Positions 35,187 to 45,500 of a DNA stretch of 64,000 bases are shown one piece after another. The notes below the pieces were generated by a model. The model was not told where the DNA came from and made no database searches. It saw nothing but the letters and a program-made list of their open reading frames with translations. Made by a program: the position numbers and the translations under genes. The stretch's first letter is position 1. Each line of letters begins with the position of its first letter. This DNA comes from an uncultured Anaerolineae bacterium (GTDB lineage Bacteria > Chloroflexota > Anaerolineae > JACIWP01): positions 1-64,000 of the forward strand of contig CALIBQ010000015.1 of the NCBI GenBank assembly GCA_938049385.1, given 5' to 3'.

Positions 35187-35870
35187 TCAACGCCGCCGGC
35201 GTGCCAGGAGCCATAATCCGGTGGCCACGCCAGCGCCCAACGCGGCCACGGCCAGCAGGAGATACCCCTCCAGGCGCGCATCGCGTGCCGTGGCCGCCGG
35301 CGTGCTCGTTGGAGTATTGAACGCCGGCGTGGGCGTCTTGGTCGGTGTGGACGGTACCGGCGTCCAGGTAGCGCTGGAGGTCGGGGTTGGTGTTTCTGTC
35401 GGTGGCAAAGCTGTGGTGGGCGCGGGCGTCGGCGTGGGTGAGTTCGTGGGCGTCCGCGTCGGCGTGGCAGTCGAAGTCGGCGTTCTGGTCGCTGTCTCGG
35501 TCGCTGTCGGAGCAGGTGTATGCGTCGGTGACGGCGCCGGCGTGAAGGTGGAGGTTGGCGGCGGTGGGGGAGCCGGCGTGTCGGTCGGGCGTGGGGTAGC
35601 TGTCGGAGGCGCGGGGGTATTGGTGGGCGGCAGGGTCGGCGTCGGGGGCGTCGTCTCCCACTGGAACGGGGCGCGAAACAGCGGCAGGAAGCCCTCCGGG
35701 GCCGTCTGCGCCGGCAGGGCGCCCGCCGATACCGCCGGCCGTCCGTTCGCCGGCCAGGCCAGCACCAACACCGTCAGCAGAACGGCGAGGATATCCGCCA
35801 AGGGCCACCGTCTCCCCGGCCCTGACTGGTGCTTGTTCACCGGACCCGGGTTATCCTGATCCGCATCCAT
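35187..35870 (-). CDS. Membrane-anchored Thr/Pro-rich surface protein
   Basis: 227 aa, no enzyme domain. Layout: short basic N-terminus, a membrane or signal helix ([16 protein letters not shown]), the segment GFLPLFRAP, a stalk of about 120 residues that is almost only Thr and Pro with some Ala and Ser, and a C-terminal helix ending LWLLARRRR, which is anchor-like. The composition suggests an O-glycosylated spacer exposed on the surface. Function unknown; it lies in the polysaccharide operon between the GT39-like and glycosidase genes. Confidence 0.8.
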   Translation of the reverse strand: MDADQDNPGPVNKHQSGPGRRWPLADILAVLLTVLVLAWPANGRPAVSAGALPAQTAPEGFLPLFRAPFQWETTPPTPTLPPTNTPAPPTATPRPTDTPAPPPPPTSTFTPAPSPTHTPAPTATETATRTPTSTATPTRTPTNSPTPTPAPTTALPPTETPTPTSSATWTPVPSTPTKTPTPAFNTPTSTPAATARDARLEGYLLLAVAALGAGVATGLWLLARRRR

Positions 35871-35879
35871 CGCACAGCC

Positions 35880-37271
35880 TCAGTGGTAGAATGGCAGGAC
35901 GTAACCCATCAGACACAAGGCGTCAAACAGCAGTAAGGCCAGCCCGCCGGCCCAGCCAGCCGTTCGCCGCCAGGCCGCCGGCACCCATTCCCTCAGCCCC
36001 CACACGAACAGCGTCGCCAGCGGGATCACGGCCGGGAAGAGGTACCGTCCCTGCGGCACTACTCCGAAGCGGTAGCTCAGGTACAGCACCTCCTTCGCCA
36101 TGATAAGCAAGAACGCGGCAACTGCTATCAGCAAATAGACGATCAGGGCGCGCCGCAGATATCCCTCTGGCGGCTGGTGATGTAGTCCTTTGAGCAGGCC
36201 GGCGCCGGCGGCGCCGCACACCGCCAGCAGGACAAAATACCAGCCCTCGGCCAGGCGCACGTTCAGCCAGCCGAAGCGAGCCCAGAAGCTCTCGAAGATC
36301 AGGCGGGAGTAGTAGAGATAGGGTGTGCGAAGCAGGGCCTCGCCGTACCTGCCGCTCGTCAGCAATTCTACCATATCCTGGGGAAGATGGAAAAAGCGCC
36401 AGCCGGCCGCCAACAGCTCCCGGCCAGCCGGCCAGAGCAGGGCCGCGCCGGCCGCCAACAGTACCCCCGTCAGAGTGCCCAGTGCCCAGGCCGTTAACCG
36501 CCGGCCGGCCCTCTCCGGCCAGAGTGAACCGAGGCTGATCAGGGCGAATGCCGCCGGCGCGATGAAACCGGTGCGCTTGGTCAGCAGAGCCAGCAGGGCG
36601 CAGACCAGCATGCCCAACACCCTGCCCCATGTCAGCCGCTCCCGCAGGGCGCCGGCGCCGAACAAGAAGACGCCGGCGGAGAAAAAAGCCGCCAGATTGT
36701 CGTTGTTCGCCGCGGCATGGATAAAGGCGAACATAGGCAGGCCGGCGATAAACAAGGCTGTGCCAGCCGCAAAGCCAGGTTGGTTTGGGATGAGCGTCCG
36801 GCCGGCCAGCCATGCCGCGACCACAATGCCGGCGCCCAGCAGTGCCGAGAGCCAGCGCACCAGCCGCAGTTGTGCCGCGATATTCCCCAGGCCGCTCCAG
36901 CGCACCAGCCGGCCGACCAGCCAGTAATACAGCGGCGGCTGATGCGTCTCATGGGCGAAGCCCGGCCAGATATCATCCAGGGTGCGCGGGGGATTCTCCG
37001 GGTCATAGGGATTGATGAAATAGCCGTACTGCCAGAAACGGTGCTCCTCCATCGAGGAAATGATGCGCGCTTGGATGGCCGCGGCCGCCGGCGTCCCCGG
37101 CTCCGCCCCCTCGGCCATCAGCAGGATGTACTCCATATGGCGCGGCTCATCCGGCCCCTGCCATGGAGGGACGAGATAGAGGTACAGCAGTTGATGGGCA
37201 AGGGAAAGTATGAACAACAGGAGGGCAGTGCCGGCCGCCGGCCGTATCTTCGCCAAGCGTTCGGATGGCAT
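35880..37271 (-). CDS. GT39/PMT-like membrane glycosyltransferase
   Basis: 463 aa with about 10-12 membrane helices. After the first helix comes PPWQGPDEPRHMEYI, the acidic first-loop motif of lipid-carrier-dependent (GT-C) transferases; HQPPLYYWLVG follows as in ArnT/PMT-like proteins. It would move a sugar from a polyprenyl carrier to an acceptor outside the membrane. The ORF track starts at 37337. I use the ATG at 37271, which shares a base with the stop of the sugar transferase gene (TGATG). Confidence 0.85.
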   Translation of the reverse strand: MPSERLAKIRPAAGTALLLFILSLAHQLLYLYLVPPWQGPDEPRHMEYILLMAEGAEPGTPAAAAIQARIISSMEEHRFWQYGYFINPYDPENPPRTLDDIWPGFAHETHQPPLYYWLVGRLVRWSGLGNIAAQLRLVRWLSALLGAGIVVAAWLAGRTLIPNQPGFAAGTALFIAGLPMFAFIHAAANNDNLAAFFSAGVFLFGAGALRERLTWGRVLGMLVCALLALLTKRTGFIAPAAFALISLGSLWPERAGRRLTAWALGTLTGVLLAAGAALLWPAGRELLAAGWRFFHLPQDMVELLTSGRYGEALLRTPYLYYSRLIFESFWARFGWLNVRLAEGWYFVLLAVCGAAGAGLLKGLHHQPPEGYLRRALIVYLLIAVAAFLLIMAKEVLYLSYRFGVVPQGRYLFPAVIPLATLFVWGLREWVPAAWRRTAGWAGGLALLLFDALCLMGYVLPFYH

Positions 37272-38677
37272 CAATACGACCCCTTCCCCGAGAGGATAGC
37301 CGGCACCGTCTTCGCCATGATTTTCAGGTCCTGCCACAGCGAGTAATGCTGGATGTAATCAATCTCCAGCCGCACTCGGTCGTCAATCGGCAGGTCCGCC
37401 CGTCCGTTCACCTGCATCGGGCCTGTCAGCCCGGGCTTGACCAGCAGGCGCTTCCTCTGCCAGGCGTTATAGGTCTGCACGATGCGCGGCTCCTCGGGCC
37501 GCGGCCCCACCATGCTCATGTCCCCCCGCAGGACGTTCCAAAGCTGAGGAAGCTCGTCCAGGCTGAAGCGCCGCAGGACCTTACCGATGCGGGTCACGCG
37601 CGGGTCATCGGGGATTTTCAGCGGCGGCTTCTCCCAGCCGCGCTCCCGCAGAAGCGCTTGCAGGCGCGCCTCGGCATCGGGCACCATGGTGCGGAATTTG
37701 TACATGGTGAAAATGCAGCCGTCCTGCCCCACCCGCGGCTGGCGGAACAGCACCGGTCCAGGGGAATCGAGCCGCACTGCCAGGGCAATGCCGGCCATCA
37801 GCGGCGCCGTCAGCGCCAGCAGGACCGCCGAGGCCGTGATGTCCAGGGCACGCTTGAGCGCTGACTGCCAGGCCGTCAGGCGCAGATCGCTCACGCCGAT
37901 GAGCGAAATGCCGTACAAATCTTCCACGCGCGGGCAGAAAGCGATCTCGCCGGCATAGTCCGGTGCCAGGTACACCCGCACCCCCAGCTCCTGCAGGGCC
38001 AAGATATCCTCCGTCAGCGGCAGGCTGTCCCCAAACGGCAGGGTGAATATGACGCAGTCCGCATCATGTTCCCGCACCAGCGCCATCAGGCGTTCCATGC
38101 CCCCCAGACAGGGAGCGCCGGCCCCTGGCGGCGCGTTTTCCCCGCCGGCATACCCTACCAGCTCGAACCCCGCCCAGGGATGCGTCTGGATGCGCCGGCC
38201 GATCTCCAGCGCCGTCGGCCCACCGCCGACAATGAGGGTGCGCAGGGCCTCCCCGCGCCGATGACGGTGCGCCAGCACCACCATCCGCGCCCAGCGCGCC
38301 AGCAGTAGCAGGAGGAAATCCAGCACTGCGAAATAGACCACCAGCAGGCGGGAGAAATCGCGCATGCGGGTGAAGTACAGCCCGCCGGCGAACAGCATCA
38401 GCGCCGTGCTCAGCGCCGCCAGCAGGGAGCGCAGTTCGTCCCCGAAGGGCCGCCGGCGCCCGTCATATACCCCGAAGAAAAGGAAGCACCCTGCCCAGAT
38501 GGCCGCTACCATGAGGCACACGGCCGGCGTCAAGTACACCGTGCCCGGCGCGATCTCCCGGCCGAAAGGAATGCGGTGCCGCAGGAAATCGGCTGTCCAA
38601 AGCGCCAGCAGGGTCAAGGCCAGGTCGGCCAGCAGTATCGGCAGGGGGCGGAACAACGGACGTTTTCTGGGCTTCAT
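37271..38677 (-). CDS. Polyprenyl-phosphate sugar-1-phosphate transferase (WcaJ/WbaP-like)
   Basis: 468 aa. Four or five N-terminal membrane helices, a CoA-binding-like Rossmann segment (IVGGGPTALEIGRRIQTHPW), then the C-terminal bacterial sugar transferase domain from about residue 270 with MYKFRTMVPDAEARL, SLDELPQLWNVLRGDMSMVG, PRPEEP and KPGLTGPMQVNGR. It starts glycan assembly by loading sugar-1-phosphate onto undecaprenyl phosphate at the inner face. First gene of the minus-strand operon, which fits its role as the initiating enzyme. Confidence 0.93.
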   Translation of the reverse strand: MKPRKRPLFRPLPILLADLALTLLALWTADFLRHRIPFGREIAPGTVYLTPAVCLMVAAIWAGCFLFFGVYDGRRRPFGDELRSLLAALSTALMLFAGGLYFTRMRDFSRLLVVYFAVLDFLLLLLARWARMVVLAHRHRRGEALRTLIVGGGPTALEIGRRIQTHPWAGFELVGYAGGENAPPGAGAPCLGGMERLMALVREHDADCVIFTLPFGDSLPLTEDILALQELGVRVYLAPDYAGEIAFCPRVEDLYGISLIGVSDLRLTAWQSALKRALDITASAVLLALTAPLMAGIALAVRLDSPGPVLFRQPRVGQDGCIFTMYKFRTMVPDAEARLQALLRERGWEKPPLKIPDDPRVTRIGKVLRRFSLDELPQLWNVLRGDMSMVGPRPEEPRIVQTYNAWQRKRLLVKPGLTGPMQVNGRADLPIDDRVRLEIDYIQHYSLWQDLKIMAKTVPAILSGKGSY

Positions 38678-38742
38678 GACCGCTCACTGTTTCGGAAGCG
38701 TCAGACCCCATCCTGCAGGGGATAGACATATCGTTGCAAGCT

Positions 38743-38770
38743 ATTATACTGTTTCGAGACGCCGGCGCAA
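38743..38770 (-). promoter_or_regulatory. Promoter of the minus-strand polysaccharide operon
   Basis: On the minus strand TTGCGC, 16-nt spacer, TATAAT, about 65 nt before the first gene. I see no comparable promoter inside the ten closely spaced genes that follow. Confidence 0.7.
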
Positions 38771-38788
38771 GCGGCTGGACATCGGGCC

Positions 38789-38940
38789 AGGGCTTTTCAA
38801 TGCTATACCATTCTGGGCGACTGGAAGTCGCGGCTACAGTTGCGAAGCCCTCCTGCGTGGGCTATACCAGTCGGCGTCGGCCGACTTCGCAGTCGTTGGT
38901 GTGGTTTCAACTGCCGTTTGTTAGGACATTGAAAAGCCTT
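38789..38940 (+). repeat. MITE-like palindromic repeat, copy 2
   Basis: About 152 bp, nearly identical in layout and sequence to copy 1: ends AGGGCTTTTCAATG / CATTGAAAAGCCTT, with TGCGAAGCC and the AGCCC..CTGCGTGGGCT centre. It sits just upstream of the polysaccharide operon promoter, between two divergent gene sets. Confidence 0.85.
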
Positions 38941-38966
38941 GACATCGGGCGGTAGGTTTACCTCAT

Positions 38967-39004
38967 CCCCATCCCCTTCCCCGTCCACAAGGAAGGGGAT
39001 GGGG
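38967..39004. repeat. Perfect 14-bp palindrome
   Basis: CCCCATCCCCTTCC and GGAAGGGGATGGGG face each other across a 10-nt loop (CCGTCCACAA). No clear T-run on either side. It looks like a REP-type dispersed palindrome rather than a terminator, since no gene ends here. Confidence 0.6.
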
Positions 39005-39057
39005 GCTTCAGTACCTTCTTGGCCGCTCTCGACTTGGCCTATGGGGTAGTCACCCGC

Positions 39058-39209
39058 TTGTCGGAAGTTCGCCGGCGGCTGGAAGCCGCCGGCTCAGGAA
39101 GCGAAGCCCCTGCGGGGCTTGGCAACGTACGCCTGGTGCTTCAGCGCCAGGCGAAGTGTTCGCACACACAGCCGCCGTTTCAAGTGCCAGGCTTTTTCGA
39201 CACCCTCAC
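39058..39209 (+). repeat. Diverged relative of the MITE-like repeat, copy 5
   Basis: Contains GCGAAGCCCCTGCGGGGCTT as centre and ends GGCTTTTTCGACACCCTCA, matching the right end of copy 4. The left end is not clear, so it may be truncated. Confidence 0.4.
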
Positions 39210-39218
39210 TGCCGGCGT

Positions 39219-39247
39219 TTGCTTCGCCATGCGCTTTATGGTACGAT
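39219..39247 (+). promoter_or_regulatory. Possible promoter for the plus-strand arm of the polysaccharide island
   Basis: TTGCTT, 17-nt spacer, TACGAT, 20 nt before the ATG at 39267. Confidence 0.5.
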
Positions 39248-39266
39248 ATATTAATCCGGAGGGCAT

Positions 39267-40943
39267 ATGAATGGCAGGATGCGCGCGCTGCGCCGGCCAA
39301 TCGAGCTTCTCTTCACACTCCTTATCGGGGTGAGCATACTGCGGCTGACAGGGTGTCTGGCTCCGGCCTCAGCCGCCAAACGCGTCACCATCGAAACCAG
39401 CGACATGCGGCTGGTCATGTACACCACCGCCGGCACCGTGCGTGAGGTCCTCCAGCAGGCCGGCGTCTCCCCAGGACAAATGGACCGCGTCGAACCCGAC
39501 CTCTGGCAGGAAATTCAGGACGGCTCCACCGTGCGGGTGGTGCGGGTGGAAGTGCGCGAGGAGACGGAGCGCCGGCCCATCCCCTTCTCCCAAAAGATCA
39601 TCAAGAGCGAGGCCCTCCCACCGGGCGAGCGGAAACTGCTCCAGCTCGGGGTCAATGGTGAGGAGGAGATCGTCTACCGCATCGTGCTCGAGGACGGGCA
39701 GGTCGTCGAGCGCTCAGAGGCACTGCGCACCATCATCAAACCCCCGGTGGACGAGATCATCGCCGTCGGCCTGCAGGCAGACCTCCCATCGGTTCCCATC
39801 ACTGGTACCCTGGTCTATATCTCCGCCGGCAATGCCTGGGTCATGCGCGGCACCAGCGCCAGCCGCCGGCCGCTGACTTCTTCCGGTGACCTGGACGGCC
39901 GTGTGCTGGCGCTCTCGCCCGACGGGGAATGGTTGGTGTATTCGCGGGCGGAACCCCACGGCCGGCCCTATGTCCTCAATTCCCTCTGGATTGTTGGCAC
40001 CTCTATCCTCAACGAGCCGTCACATCCGCTGGGCATCGAGGGGGTAATATACGCCGAATGGCTGGCTGATGGCAAGGGCATCATCTATTCCACGGCGGAG
40101 CGCACCAGCGGCGCACCCGGCTGGCGTGCCCATAACGATATCTGGAAGGCGAATATCTACGGTCTGAGGCCGCCCGGCCGGCGCACCGGCAGTGAAAGGA
40201 TCACCGCCCTGACGCAGAAGCTCTTGGACCCGCCGGCGGAAACGGTCTATAGCTGGTGGGGCACCCATTTCGCCCTTTCCCCCGACGGCCGCTGGCTGGC
40301 CTACGGCCAGGCGGATGAGGTCGGTGTGATTGACCTGCGCAGTAACACCCGATCGCCCCTGCTCCATTTTGCCGCTTACCACACCTACGGAGAGTGGGTC
40401 TGGCTGTCGGAGCTGAGCTGGTCGCCTGACAGCCGCTATCTGGCCTGTTCCGCGCATGGGCAGGTGGAAGGCACGGACCCGGAGGACAGCCCGGTGTTTG
40501 ACCTGTGGGTGGTGGAGCGCACCGGGCAGGTGAGGGTGCCGCTGGCTCCGGACGTGGGGATGTGGACCGCGCCGGCCTGGTCGCCGGCCAGACGCCTGCC
40601 GGACGGTGAGAGAGCCAGCGTCATCGCCTTCGGTGTGGCCTACAGCCCGCGCAGTTCCCAGGACAGCCGCTATGATCTCTACGTGATGGACCGGGACGGG
40701 AGCAACCGCCGCAAGCTGTTCCCGCCGGCCGGCATGCCCGGCCTGGTGGCGCCGGAGCTGGCCTGGTCGCCCGACGGCCGACAGATGGTCATCGCGCACC
40801 AGGGATACTTGTACCTGCTTGATATAGAAAGCGGCACGTACCAGCAGTTGACTGCTGATGGGCAGAGTGGTCAACCGCGCTGGGCCGGCGAGGAGGATAT
40901 GGCATATGGCGAGGAAACCATCCCCAAGGATTCTGGTCGTTGA
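39267..40943 (+). CDS. Lipoprotein with DUF348, G5 and beta-propeller (PD40/TolB-like) domains
   Basis: 558 aa. The N-terminal signal ends LRLTGC, a fair lipobox. A DUF348 unit (VTIETSDMRLVMYTTAGTVR) follows at about 38-85, then a G5 domain (PIPFSQKIIKSEALPPGERK to about residue 165), then a WD40-like propeller with repeated LSPDGEWLVYS, LSPDGRWLAYG, WSPDSRYLACS and AWSPDGRQMVIA motifs. DUF348 and G5 usually occur on cell-wall hydrolases and bind wall polymers or glycans; the propeller is a docking surface. GGAGG precedes the ATG. Its end overlaps the kinase gene by 38 nt, so the two may form a sensory pair. Confidence 0.85.
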   Translation: MNGRMRALRRPIELLFTLLIGVSILRLTGCLAPASAAKRVTIETSDMRLVMYTTAGTVREVLQQAGVSPGQMDRVEPDLWQEIQDGSTVRVVRVEVREETERRPIPFSQKIIKSEALPPGERKLLQLGVNGEEEIVYRIVLEDGQVVERSEALRTIIKPPVDEIIAVGLQADLPSVPITGTLVYISAGNAWVMRGTSASRRPLTSSGDLDGRVLALSPDGEWLVYSRAEPHGRPYVLNSLWIVGTSILNEPSHPLGIEGVIYAEWLADGKGIIYSTAERTSGAPGWRAHNDIWKANIYGLRPPGRRTGSERITALTQKLLDPPAETVYSWWGTHFALSPDGRWLAYGQADEVGVIDLRSNTRSPLLHFAAYHTYGEWVWLSELSWSPDSRYLACSAHGQVEGTDPEDSPVFDLWVVERTGQVRVPLAPDVGMWTAPAWSPARRLPDGERASVIAFGVAYSPRSSQDSRYDLYVMDRDGSNRRKLFPPAGMPGLVAPELAWSPDGRQMVIAHQGYLYLLDIESGTYQQLTADGQSGQPRWAGEEDMAYGEETIPKDSGR

Positions 40944-42510
40944 CGACGAACCCCTTGTCCTGCAAGCTCTCCAGGACAGCCTTCAGCGCAGAGGATACCG
41001 GGTGGACACTGCCTCCACCGGGCGAGAAGCCTTAGAGCAAGCGCGCGCTACTATGCCGGACCTTATCATCCTGGACCTGCTCCTGCCCGGCATGGACGGG
41101 TTCGAGGTCTTCCAAACGCTCAAGCGGGATGTCCAGACCCGACATATCCCCATTATCCTCCTGACCGGGGTGTACGACAGCGCGGAAACCATGCATGCCG
41201 GCTTTCAGATGGGTGCCGCCGGCTATATCATCAAGGAACGCGGCCCGAATTTCAACGCCGAGAAGCTGGCGCAGACGGTTGAGCAGGTGCTGGAGCACAC
41301 GCCGGCCGCCGCCCCCGCCGGCGCCTCCATCCTCATTATTGACGACGACCGGCTCCATCAGGCCGTCCTCCAGCGCAGTCTGGTGGAGGCCGGCTTTCAT
41401 GTCCGGCTGTCCTCTGAAGGAAAACGCGGCATGGAAATCGTCCAGGAGGATGCGCCGGACCTGGTTCTGCTGGACTACAGGCTCCCGGACACAGATGGGC
41501 TACAGCTCCTGCGCACACTGCGCTCCTCTTTCCCGGACATGGCTATCGTGTTCATGACTGCCTACGGCTCTGAGGAGGTCGCGGTCGAAGCACTGCGAAG
41601 CGGTGCGGACGATTACCTCATCAAGCCTTTCCGCCCCTGGCATATCCTCACCGTGGTCGAGGAGAGTTTGGAAAAGGCCCGACAGCGCCGGCTGACCCGC
41701 ATCCTGCTCGAAGAACTGCGCCAGTCCAACCTGCGCCTACGCGCCAAACAGCAGGAGCTGGAGGCAGAGCACCAGGCGCTCCAGGAAGCGTACCGCCAGT
41801 TGGAACAGTTTGACCAACTGAAAGAGGAATGGCTGAGCATGATGGTCCATGACCTGAAAAGCCCTATCGGCATCCTGCTCAGTGCGGTGGACCTGCTCGG
41901 CTCGGACTTCGAGCCCCAGATGGATGACGAACAGCGGGCGGTCCTTGAAAGCGCGCGCCGAGCCAGCGCACAGCTCCTCTCTATGATGAGCAATTTCCTG
42001 GATGTCCAGCGGTTGGAAGCGGGCAAACTGGCCCTGATCCGCACCCCGCTGAACCTGAACGAGCTGGTGCGGAACGCCGGCATGGCCGTCCTGCCGCGGG
42101 CGCGCGAACAGCAGGTGAGCATCTTCTTTGACTTGGACAGGGACCTGCCGGTAGTGCTGGCGGACGAGGATCTGATGGAGCGCGTGCTCGGCAACCTGCT
42201 GGACAACGCGTTGAAGTTCACGCCGGCCCAGGGCACCATCACATTGTTCACCCAGGCCGGCACCGATGAGGTGCGGGTTGGTGTGGCTGATACCGGCGAA
42301 GGGATCCCGGCAGGGGAGCGCCCGCGGGTTTTCGAAAAATTCACCCAGCTCCGCCGGCCGGGAAAGGGAGCGCGCGGCAGCGGCCTGGGGCTCACTTTCT
42401 GCCGGCTGGCCGTGGAGGCGCACGGCGGCCGCATCTGGGTCGAGGACAACCACCCTCGGGGAAGCCGCTTCATCTTCACACTGCCCCTGCAGGCTCCTCC
42501 TCAGGAGTGA
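40906..42510 (+). CDS. Hybrid two-component protein: REC-REC-HisKA-HATPase
   Basis: 534 aa, no membrane segment. Two receiver domains: residues 8-125 (LVVDDEP with Asp in LIILDLLLPGMDG) and about 140-260 (LIIDDDR, LVLLDYRLPDTDG). The second ends DDYLIKPF; the first has KERGPN where the usual KP should be. A coiled coil (about 280-325) leads to a HisKA domain with SMMVHDLKSPIG and a HATPase with NLLDNALKFT, DTGEGIP and GSGLGLTFC. Receiver domains N-terminal to a kinase suggest it is itself a target of other kinases. ATG at 40906 has AGGAGG 9 nt upstream and lies inside the preceding gene. Confidence 0.92.
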   Translation: MARKPSPRILVVDDEPLVLQALQDSLQRRGYRVDTASTGREALEQARATMPDLIILDLLLPGMDGFEVFQTLKRDVQTRHIPIILLTGVYDSAETMHAGFQMGAAGYIIKERGPNFNAEKLAQTVEQVLEHTPAAAPAGASILIIDDDRLHQAVLQRSLVEAGFHVRLSSEGKRGMEIVQEDAPDLVLLDYRLPDTDGLQLLRTLRSSFPDMAIVFMTAYGSEEVAVEALRSGADDYLIKPFRPWHILTVVEESLEKARQRRLTRILLEELRQSNLRLRAKQQELEAEHQALQEAYRQLEQFDQLKEEWLSMMVHDLKSPIGILLSAVDLLGSDFEPQMDDEQRAVLESARRASAQLLSMMSNFLDVQRLEAGKLALIRTPLNLNELVRNAGMAVLPRAREQQVSIFFDLDRDLPVVLADEDLMERVLGNLLDNALKFTPAQGTITLFTQAGTDEVRVGVADTGEGIPAGERPRVFEKFTQLRRPGKGARGSGLGLTFCRLAVEAHGGRIWVEDNHPRGSRFIFTLPLQAPPQE

Positions 42511-42519
42511 CGGCGCCCC

Positions 42520-45500
42520 ATGCCTACCCCGCGCTCGGTAAAGCTGTCCCACCTTTTCCTGCTGATCCTGCTCCCACTGGTCTGCGCAGCGGCCGCCGGC
42601 CTGGCCTGGTCCGCTCTGCCGACGCCGGCCGCCCCCCTGCCGGGACCGGACCCGCGCATGTGGCCGCCCTACGGCATCAACCTTTCTCCCTGGCATCTGT
42701 CCGATGCGGGGTGGAACGCCCAACTGGATGAGGTCGAGCAAATCCTCCCGGGCGGCTGGGTGCGCGTCCGCTTCCGCTGGGCGGAGCTGGAGCCGGCACC
42801 CGGTCAGTTCGATTGGACGTTAGCGGACCGCATTGTGGGTGCCCTGCGCGGCCGGCGGTTGCGCCTGCTGGCTGTGCTGGAGACCAGCCCGGCCTGGGCA
42901 AGGGGCGAGCAGGACCAGGATAATCCCTATGCCCCGCCAAAAGAGCGCCGGCACTTCGGCGCCTTTACCGCGGCCTTCGCCGGCCGCTACGGGGACACAG
43001 CCGCCGCTTATCAAATTTGGGATGAACCCAACATCATCCCGCATTGGGGCAGCCGCTATGTGAACGCCGCAGAATACACCGACCTCCTGCGCGAAGCCGC
43101 CGTGCAGATTCGCTCCGTGGACCCCGACGCCGTTATCCTGGCCGGCGGGCTGGCGCCCAACATCGAACCCGGCGGCCTGAATCAAAGCGATATCATCTTC
43201 CTGCGGGAAATGTATGCCGCCGGCGCCGCGCAGTGGTTCGACGCGCTGGCCGCCAAGCCCTACGGCCTGCGCGCCGGCCCGGACGACCCACCGGACCCCA
43301 CCCAGCTCAATTTCCAGCGGGTCTCCCTTCTGCGCCAGGTGATGCTGGAAGCCGGCGACGGGGCTACCCCCATTTGGGGCGTGGAATTCGGCTGGAACAG
43401 CCTGCCGGCGGACTGGCAGGGTGCGCCATCCCCCTGGGGCACCACTGACGAGGAAACACAGGCCCGCTGGACGCTGGAGGCGGCCGGCATCGCCCACCGC
43501 TCCTGGCCGTGGATGGGGCCGCTCCTTTGGGCAGATTGGCAGCCCGATGCCCCGCCGGATGACCCGCGCTGGGGCTTCGCGGTGGTGGACAGCGAAGGCC
43601 GGCCGCGCCCGGTGCTGGCATCCCTGCGCGCCCTGCCGGCCCTCTCCCAAACCGCCGGCGCTGGCGTCCATGCCTTCTGGGAGCCTTCGGTGACCATCGA
43701 AGGGAATTGGCGCATCGCCCCTGATGGAGCCGACATCGGGGAGGATGGGGCGGTTATGCGCATCCGCTTCGTCGGGACGGGCATTGACCTGGCTGTGCGG
43801 CGCGGCCCCTATTGGGCCTACCTGGAGGTGGCCGTTGACGGCCGGCCGGCCAACGCCCTGCCGAGCGACGAGGCCGGCCGGAGCTACCTGGTGCTGTACG
43901 ACCCCCTGCGGGCGCCGGCGGTAGTACCGCTGGCGCGCGGCCTGCCGGCCGGCGAGCATGAAGCACGGATTGTCGCGCACGGCGGCTGGGACCAGTGGGC
44001 GCTGGCATATTTCGCTGTGCATGAGGGCACGCCGGCGCGGTCCCCCTGGCCGGCGGCCGCCGTAGGAGCGCTCGCCGGCCTGCTGATGGACACTGCCATC
44101 GTATTGGGTGTGCGTGGTGTGTTTCAAAAGCTGACCCTTTTGCTCGCCGGCCTATGGGGGAGGGCACATAATTGGTTCACGGGGCGGCCCCTCTCCCTGC
44201 GGATTACCATCCTGGCCGCCGCCGGCGCTCTCTTCCTCCTGGCGCAGGGTTCCATCTTGCCGCTGATCGGTCTGCTGGGCTGTGCTGTGATGATCCTGCT
44301 CTGGCCGCCGGCCGGCCTGGTCCTGGCGCCGGCGGGCTTCCCGCTCTTCCTGCGCCCGCCGGTGCTTTTCGGATACACTGTCCCCAATCTGGAATCCATC
44401 ATCTGGCTGACACTGGTTGGCCTGCTCTGGTGCACTGCACTGCGCGGCGGCCTGCGGGATTTGTGGAGCCGGCTCTGGCGGACCCGTTCCTGGGTAGATG
44501 CAGGGGTACTGGGATTGCTGTTTGCGGCCGGCCTGAGTACAATATTTGCTCAGCATCCGGGCACTGCTGGGCACGAGTGGCGTACGGTGTTCCTGGGGCC
44601 CGCCCTGCTGTACGGCCTCTGGCGGGCGATGCCGGGGGGCCGGCAGGAAGCGCAGTGGCGCTTGCTGGCCGTGGATGCGCTCATCGCCGGCGGAGTGATC
44701 GCCGCGCTGGCTGGCATCGTCCAGTGGGTCTCGGGCGCCGGCCTGATCACCGCCGAGGGGGTGGCACGGGTGCGCGCCTGGTACGGCTCGCCCAACAACC
44801 TGGCGCTGTACCTGGAGCGGCTGGTGCCGGTTGCACTGTCCATGGCGCTATTGGGGGGCGCCGGCCGCCGGCGTTTGACCTACGGCCTGGCGCTCCTGCC
44901 TCTGTTGACGGCGCTTTATCTCACGTTTTCGCGCGGCGCCTGGCTGTTGGGACTGCCGGCGTCCCTCATCGTGATGGGCGTAGCGCGCGGCGGCAGATGG
45001 CGCTGGGGGGCGCTGGCCGGCGTCCTGCTCATCGGCATAATGCTCCTGCCGCTGGCCGGCACGGAGCGCCTGCAGAGCTTGCTGGACACATCGGCCGGCA
45101 CCGGCTTCGTGCGCCTGAAGCTCTGGCAGGGCACCTGGAATATGATTCGCGAGCACCCGGTGCTGGGGGTCGGGCCGGACAATTTCCTGTACCTGTACCG
45201 CACCCGCTACGTCCTGCCGGCGGCATGGGAGGAGCTGAACCTCTCCCATCCGCACAACATCGTGCTGGATGCCTGGACCCGCACCGGCATATTGGGGCTG
45301 GCGTCACTGGGGGTCCTGCTGACGGCGTTGGTACGCCGGCTCTGGCGCATGTCGCGGCAGGCCGGGGAGCCGGCTGAGCGGGCGCTGTATATCGGCCTGC
45401 TGGGTTCGCTGGCCGCTTCCCTGGCCCACGGCCTGATTGACAATTCGTTTTTCCTGGTGGACCTGGCGATGGTATTGATGATGACCGCCGGCCTGGCGGC

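Noticed and set aside
35143-35808. N-terminal extension of the clan-A glycosidase ORF
   Set aside because: It is a different-frame reading of the Thr/Pro-rich gene at 35187-35870; the signal peptide begins at the ATG at 35142.
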